Part shown: in pieces, positions 6,510-9,046 of the stretch
Numbering within the stretch: position 1 is the stretch's first letter
Layout of the letters: every line of letters starts with the position of its first letter
DNA from: an uncultured Legionellaceae bacterium
Lineage (GTDB): Bacteria; Pseudomonadota; Gammaproteobacteria; Legionellales; Legionellaceae
Direction: 5' to 3'
DNA length: 9,046 nt
NCBI GenBank assembly: GCA_903887975.1
Contig: CAISSD010000297.1
Coordinates: 1 to 9,046, forward strand
Position numbers and translations under genes: made by a program
Notes under the pieces: model-generated
Database searches by the model: none
What the model was told of the DNA's origin: nothing
The model's input: the letters and a program-made list of their open reading frames with translations, nothing else

Positions 6510-7799
6510 ATGGAGTTTAGAGCCAAGGAACTGGCATTGATTCAATCGCTTTCCAAGCGAATTGTTGAAGCCCAACGAAAGATTCGCATTCTTGATGCCA
6601 TCAAATGGGATGATGGCATTAAACAAGATTTTTTTCGAAACAAAGCCCAAAAATTGCCCTGTGTTGATGAAGCCTATTATCAAAATAGGCCATTACCGTT
6701 TCGTGTTGATGAAAAAAATGATGAATTTCGTTCTATTTTGCGGGATGCTGAGCATGGTTTGGGTCAATATTCTCCAGTTGTGCGTTTGATAAAACGACAG
6801 TGTGATGAATACATTCGTGCGGTGATGATGCTTCAAGCTCGTGGGACGCCATTGTTTTGTGAGTTATCGCAAGAGCTTTATGGTTGTCCTGGGGATGCTT
6901 TTTATGCAGGCGGGCCGAGATTATCTGAATTGGGTAATTTGTTGTTTGATGTGCTGACCAGTTTGGATGTCCAATTACAATCAGAAGCGGATGTTAAAAA
7001 ATACAGTGCTGAAGAAGCACAAGTGTTGTTGCAAACGCGTTTGAGTCAGTTTTTTTTGCAACATCCAGGAAAAGTGACCGTTATTGTCAGTGATGATATG
7101 CTGGCGGATGCAGCTGCTGGTGCGGATACCATTAAACTCAGTCAAAAGGCCATGTTTAGTGAGCGCGATCTCAAATATTTGGAGGTTCATGAAGGGTGGG
7201 TTCATGTGGGGACCACGTTAAATGGCGGTATGCAGCCCTATTGTTCCTTTTTATCCAAAGGCACACCAACCTGTAGTGTGATTCAAGAAGGCTTGGCGGT
7301 GATTACAGAGGTATTTAATTTTACGTCTTATCCCGCACGTATGCGAAAAATCACCAATCGAGTGATTGCGCTTGATAAAGTCACACAAGGGGCTAATTTT
7401 TTAGATATTTATCATTATTTTATGAGTTGTGGGTTGAATGAAGAAGACAGCTATAACCATTGCGTGCGGGTATTTCGGGGCAGTACGCCAACAGGCGGCC
7501 CATTTACCAAAGATTTGTCTTATGCCAAAGGGTTTGTGTTGGTTTATAATTTTATTCGCTCAGCCATTGCTCAGCATCGAGTGGATGCAATCCCTTTGTT
7601 GTTCAGTGGTAAATTGGTGTTGAATGATTTGCCTATATTAAAAGAACTCAAACAATCGGATTTATTGATTGATCCGATTTATTTACCATCACCGTTTCGC
7701 GATCTATCGGCATTGAGTGCGTGGATGAGTTTTTCTTTGTTTCTGAATAAATTTGATTTGGATGAAATCCAGAAGAATTTTAAGTCTTTGTTGTATTAA
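6510..7799 (+). CDS. DUF1704/QEGLA-motif putative metallopeptidase
   Basis: A 429-residue soluble protein with no visible signal peptide or membrane span. It belongs to the family often annotated as flavohemoglobin expression-modulating QEGLA-motif protein (DUF1704). Signatures are FCELSQELYGCPGD (about 116-129), HEGWVH (227-232), fitting an HExxxH zinc motif, and QEGLAV (259-264), whose E260 is a plausible third metal ligand. Eukaryotic members (MATCAP/KIAA0895-like) are zinc proteases that trim tubulin tails; the bacterial substrate is unknown. Protease activity here is inferred from the intact HExxxH and downstream Glu. The ATG is preceded by AGGA (6501-6504, 5 bases away). The gene lies 14 bp after the lipoprotein and is the last of the dapA operon. 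No convincing terminator follows. Confidence 0.85.
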   Translation: MEFRAKELALIQSLSKRIVEAQRKIRILDAIKWDDGIKQDFFRNKAQKLPCVDEAYYQNRPLPFRVDEKNDEFRSILRDAEHGLGQYSPVVRLIKRQCDEYIRAVMMLQARGTPLFCELSQELYGCPGDAFYAGGPRLSELGNLLFDVLTSLDVQLQSEADVKKYSAEEAQVLLQTRLSQFFLQHPGKVTVIVSDDMLADAAAGADTIKLSQKAMFSERDLKYLEVHEGWVHVGTTLNGGMQPYCSFLSKGTPTCSVIQEGLAVITEVFNFTSYPARMRKITNRVIALDKVTQGANFLDIYHYFMSCGLNEEDSYNHCVRVFRGSTPTGGPFTKDLSYAKGFVLVYNFIRSAIAQHRVDAIPLLFSGKLVLNDLPILKELKQSDLLIDPIYLPSPFRDLSALSAWMSFSLFLNKFDLDEIQKNFKSLLY

Positions 7800-7830
7800 A
7801 TCGAATTCAGCCGATTAATATGGTGAAAAA

Positions 7831-7879
7831 TGGTGGCCAGAGGCAGAATCGAACTGCCGACACGAGGATTTTCAGTCCT
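7831..7879 (-). pseudogene. 3' fragment of tRNA-Phe (GAA), likely attachment scar
   Basis: Read on the minus strand, these 49 bases are tRNA-Phe from position 28 to the encoded CCA end. They give an anticodon-stem 5' strand AGGA, loop CTGAAAA with anticodon GAA, 3' strand TCCTC, variable region GTGTC, T arm GGCAG-TTCGATT-CTGCC, acceptor 3' strand TCTGGCC, discriminator A and CCA. The D arm and 5' acceptor strand are missing: the bases upstream are IS481 coding sequence and position 27 cannot pair. It cannot give a functional tRNA. A 3' half starting in the anticodon arm and ending at CCA is typical of the duplicated attachment sequence left when an integrase inserts an island into a tRNA gene. 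An IS-mediated deletion is the alternative. Confidence 0.88.
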
Positions 7880-8079
7880 ATAGCAAGGTTGCTTTTGCAA
7901 AGCTATATACAACTAAGACACCAATAACATCTGCGGACATACTCAATGACAGAGTATTACCGTTCTTTGAGCAGCATGAATTACCTATGTTACGCATTTT
8001 AACCGATCGTGGTACAGAGTATTGCGGTAGAGTAGATCAACATGATTATCAGCTTTATTTAGCTATTAATGACATAGAC
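7879..8079 (+). pseudogene. Internal fragment of IS481-family transposase
   Basis: In the frame starting at 7879 the DNA reads YSKVAFAKLYTTKTPIT, then SADILNDRVLPFFEQHELP, ILTDRGTEYCG and HDYQLYLAINDI. This is the middle of the IS481-family DDE catalytic domain. Only the second catalytic Asp (codon 8005-8007, in TDRG) is present. The first Asp before YS and the final Glu region (normally after SPQTNG) are cut away, as are both ends of the element and its terminal repeats. About 67 codons remain without a start. The left edge abuts the tRNA-Phe fragment and the right edge abuts the PIN gene. The frame has no stop within the fragment, so the truncation is fairly recent. Confidence 0.85.
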
Positions 8080-8512
8080 ATCTTATGCCGGTCATTTCAA
8101 AAAAAACATGAATTCGATCACTCGTCCATGTAGGGATGCCTGAACCGAAAAAATCCTGATCTTCCGTCCATATTGGGCTATTGAGTGTCAACGCCGTTGC
8201 AACTACCGGCCAATCTTGAACGTCACGGCTTTTAATGCGAAGGCGCGCTTCCTCCGCAGACTCTTTGTAAACGGTTTCATCTACAACGTGTAAAAGGCAT
8301 TCAAGGCTAGAAAGCAGCGTTAACGCAGGCTCAACGGGAAGTGATCGCTTCTCAAAAAGCATAGGTAAATATTTTTGAGCATCTGCCATACAAACATCCG
8401 GGGTGAAAAAATCGACCGTTTCACTATAAGTTGTCATTAATGTTCGGACTCTATTGCCTAATACCGCACGAATAAGAATATTTGCATCCAAGACTAAAAT
8501 ACGAGCAACCAT
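8066..8512 (-). CDS. PIN-domain toxin (PIN_2 type)
   Basis: A 148-residue putative ribonuclease toxin of a second toxin-antitoxin pair. Visible PIN features are LDANILIRA with D9, an acidic D44 in MADAQKYL (often Glu in this family), RDVQDWPVVATAL with D97 and D100, and WTEDQDFFGSG with D118 and D120, then TWTSDRI. The order and wording fit the PIN_2 branch and not the classical VapC at 510. The ATG shares its A with the antitoxin stop (TAATG), and AAGGA lies 8 bases upstream. The last five or so residues (RCLCH) and the stop are read from the adjoining IS481 fragment, so the original stop was lost at the junction. The domain itself looks complete, so activity may be kept. The RNA target is unknown. 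Confidence 0.85.
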   Translation of the reverse strand: MVARILVLDANILIRAVLGNRVRTLMTTYSETVDFFTPDVCMADAQKYLPMLFEKRSLPVEPALTLLSSLECLLHVVDETVYKESAEEARLRIKSRDVQDWPVVATALTLNSPIWTEDQDFFGSGIPTWTSDRIHVFFEMTGIRCLCH

Positions 8513-8775
8513 TATTTTTGTCCTTCTCGCAATGCGCGGAATTCAAGAAACAATTCATCTTCCGATACGCCATGAGAAACCAGTAGCTTTTCAAGCGCAA
8601 GGGCGGCCTGCTTTAAATAATCAATTTCGGCTTTTTCTATATGGTGACGCGTAGGAATGTAATAACCGACCGTTTCACCATGACGTGTAATTGCCACAGG
8701 CACAGATGTTAATATATATTGAGGCAAATGTGCACGAAACTCACGCACACCTACTTTTAGAACGGTAGCATTCAT
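8512..8775 (-). CDS. Phd/YefM-type antitoxin
   Basis: An 87-residue antitoxin partner of the PIN toxin. The N-terminal KVGVREFRAHLPQYI and PVAITRHGETVGYYIPTR (about residues 7-45) are the Phd/YefM DNA-binding and dimerisation region. The helical C-terminal part, rich in Leu, Glu and Ala, should bind the toxin. I start at the ATG (8773-8775) because AAAGG lies 9 bases upstream. The in-frame TTG at 8784 would touch that site. A palindromic operator and promoter sit just upstream, in line with the family's autorepression. The gene ends in TAATG overlap with the toxin start. The family assignment is firm; pairing is inferred from the overlap and order. Confidence 0.9.
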   Translation of the reverse strand: MNATVLKVGVREFRAHLPQYILTSVPVAITRHGETVGYYIPTRHHIEKAEIDYLKQAALALEKLLVSHGVSEDELFLEFRALREGQK

Positions 8776-8792
8776 AAATGACAACCTTTAAT

Positions 8793-8814
8793 TTGTGTAC
8801 TCATAAGTACACAA
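8793..8814. promoter_or_regulatory. Operator palindrome of the Phd-PIN module
   Basis: A perfect inverted repeat: TTGTGTACT (8793-8801) and AGTACACAA (8806-8814) flank a 4-base centre. YefM-family antitoxins bind palindromes with TGTACA-like cores, and this one carries the related GTGTAC/GTACAC core. It overlaps the -10 box of the module and precedes the ribosome binding site, so it is well placed for autorepression. Confidence 0.75.
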
Positions 8815-8839
8815 TAGCAGTGATTCTTCGCATTGTCAA
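8811..8839 (-). promoter_or_regulatory. Promoter of the Phd-PIN module
   Basis: On the minus strand a perfect -35 box TTGACA (8834-8839) is followed after 17 bases by TATTGT (8811-8816), a 4/6 match to the -10 consensus. The -10 box shares four bases with the operator palindrome. This is the strongest sigma-70-like promoter I see in the window. Confidence 0.7.
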
Positions 8840-8846
8840 AAAATTA

Positions 8847-8947
8847 TAACATGTTAGATGAATGATAATCCATGACCTGTACGCGCGCGCGAAACGTCTT
8901 CAAATTGAAGTGATAATCGAAACTATTTCACACTATGCTATATAGCA
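8847..8947. repeat. Short palindromes in non-coding DNA
   Basis: The stretch from the module promoter to the right edge has no convincing complete gene. It holds TAACATGTTA (8847-8856), an alternating CG run ACGCGCGCGCG (8881-8891), CTTCAAATTGAAG (8898-8910) and the perfect 12-bp TGCTATATAGCA (8936-8947). These may be protein-binding sites or remnants of mobile element ends. Each is short enough to arise by chance in AT-rich DNA. Confidence 0.35.
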
Positions 8948-8965
8948 GACGTTCAGAAAACGCGG

Positions 8966-9016
8966 TTACAAACCCAGGTGATCCAATCTTTGTATGTTAA
9001 AACGTGATGCATCCAT
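8966..9016 (-). pseudogene. Possible IS1634-type transposase N-terminal remnant
   Basis: A minus-strand frame reads MDASRFNIQRLDHLGL and then stops (8966-8968). The phrase NIQRLDHLGL resembles the start of IS1634-family transposases (DUF4277, ..RLDHLGLVAG..). Nothing after the stop continues the domain clearly in any frame. If real, this is a short decayed or rearranged scrap. The match is only about ten residues, from memory. Confidence 0.3.
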
Positions 9017-9046
9017 TTCTGCCTTCCAAAAAGCAGTAATAGATCA

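Noticed and set aside
7795..7819. Dyad ATTAAATCG...CGATTAAT after the QEGLA-family gene
   Set aside because: The stem is AT-rich with a bulge and no T tract follows, so it is not a convincing intrinsic terminator.
7831..7879. Functional tRNA-Phe gene
   Set aside because: The D arm and 5' acceptor strand are absent. The neighbouring bases are IS481 coding sequence and do not pair with the 3' strand.
8454..8654. Plus-strand ORF across the antitoxin/toxin overlap
   Set aside because: It is antisense to two recognisable genes and has no family features.
8881..8891. Alternating CG run as Z-DNA or an origin element
   Set aside because: Eleven bases is too short, and no iterons or DnaA boxes surround it.

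Overview
The window reads as an AT-rich (roughly 40% GC by eye) gammaproteobacterial chromosome segment. ValS, DapA and the YbiT-type ABC-F protein all resemble their Escherichia coli counterparts, and a short lipoprotein sits directly after dapA, where gammaproteobacteria usually carry bamC (nlpB). An intracellular or amoeba-associated group such as Legionellales would fit the AT bias, the IS481 debris and the toxin-antitoxin modules. That placement is inference only.

Left edge (1-908): a REP-like repeat motif, then a complete type II toxin-antitoxin pair, vapB-vapC, of the enterobacterial VapC family that cleaves initiator tRNA. Its promoter overlaps a long perfect inverted repeat, as expected for autoregulation. 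vapC ends tail-to-tail with the ABC-F gene, and the two reading frames overlap by 4 bp.

Core block (905-7799): two divergent housekeeping units. On the minus strand valS (valyl-tRNA synthetase) is followed after one base by a YbiT-like ABC-F ATPase, so the two are probably translated from one message. On the plus strand dapA (lysine and peptidoglycan precursor synthesis) is followed by a 73-residue lipoprotein resembling only the N-terminal segment of BamC. A putative zinc metallopeptidase of the DUF1704/QEGLA-motif family comes next. The three plus-strand genes have 14-bp gaps and probably form one operon.

Right edge (7831-9046): accessory DNA begins sharply. A 49-bp 3' part of a tRNA-Phe gene, including its encoded CCA, is joined without a gap to an internal piece of an IS481-family transposase. 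That piece is joined to the 3' end of a second toxin-antitoxin pair on the minus strand (Phd/YefM-type antitoxin and PIN_2-type toxin), which has a clear promoter and a perfect 22-bp operator palindrome. The tRNA 3' fragment is the kind of scar left at the far end of an island integrated at tRNA-Phe. An intact tRNA-Phe would then be expected beyond the right edge, on the minus strand. Near the right end a short peptide may be a remnant of an IS1634-type transposase.

I see no CRISPR array, rRNA, intact tRNA or intact insertion sequence. The more unusual points are the reduced BamC-like lipoprotein, the QEGLA-family metallopeptidase in a dapA operon, and the tRNA/IS481/toxin junction.
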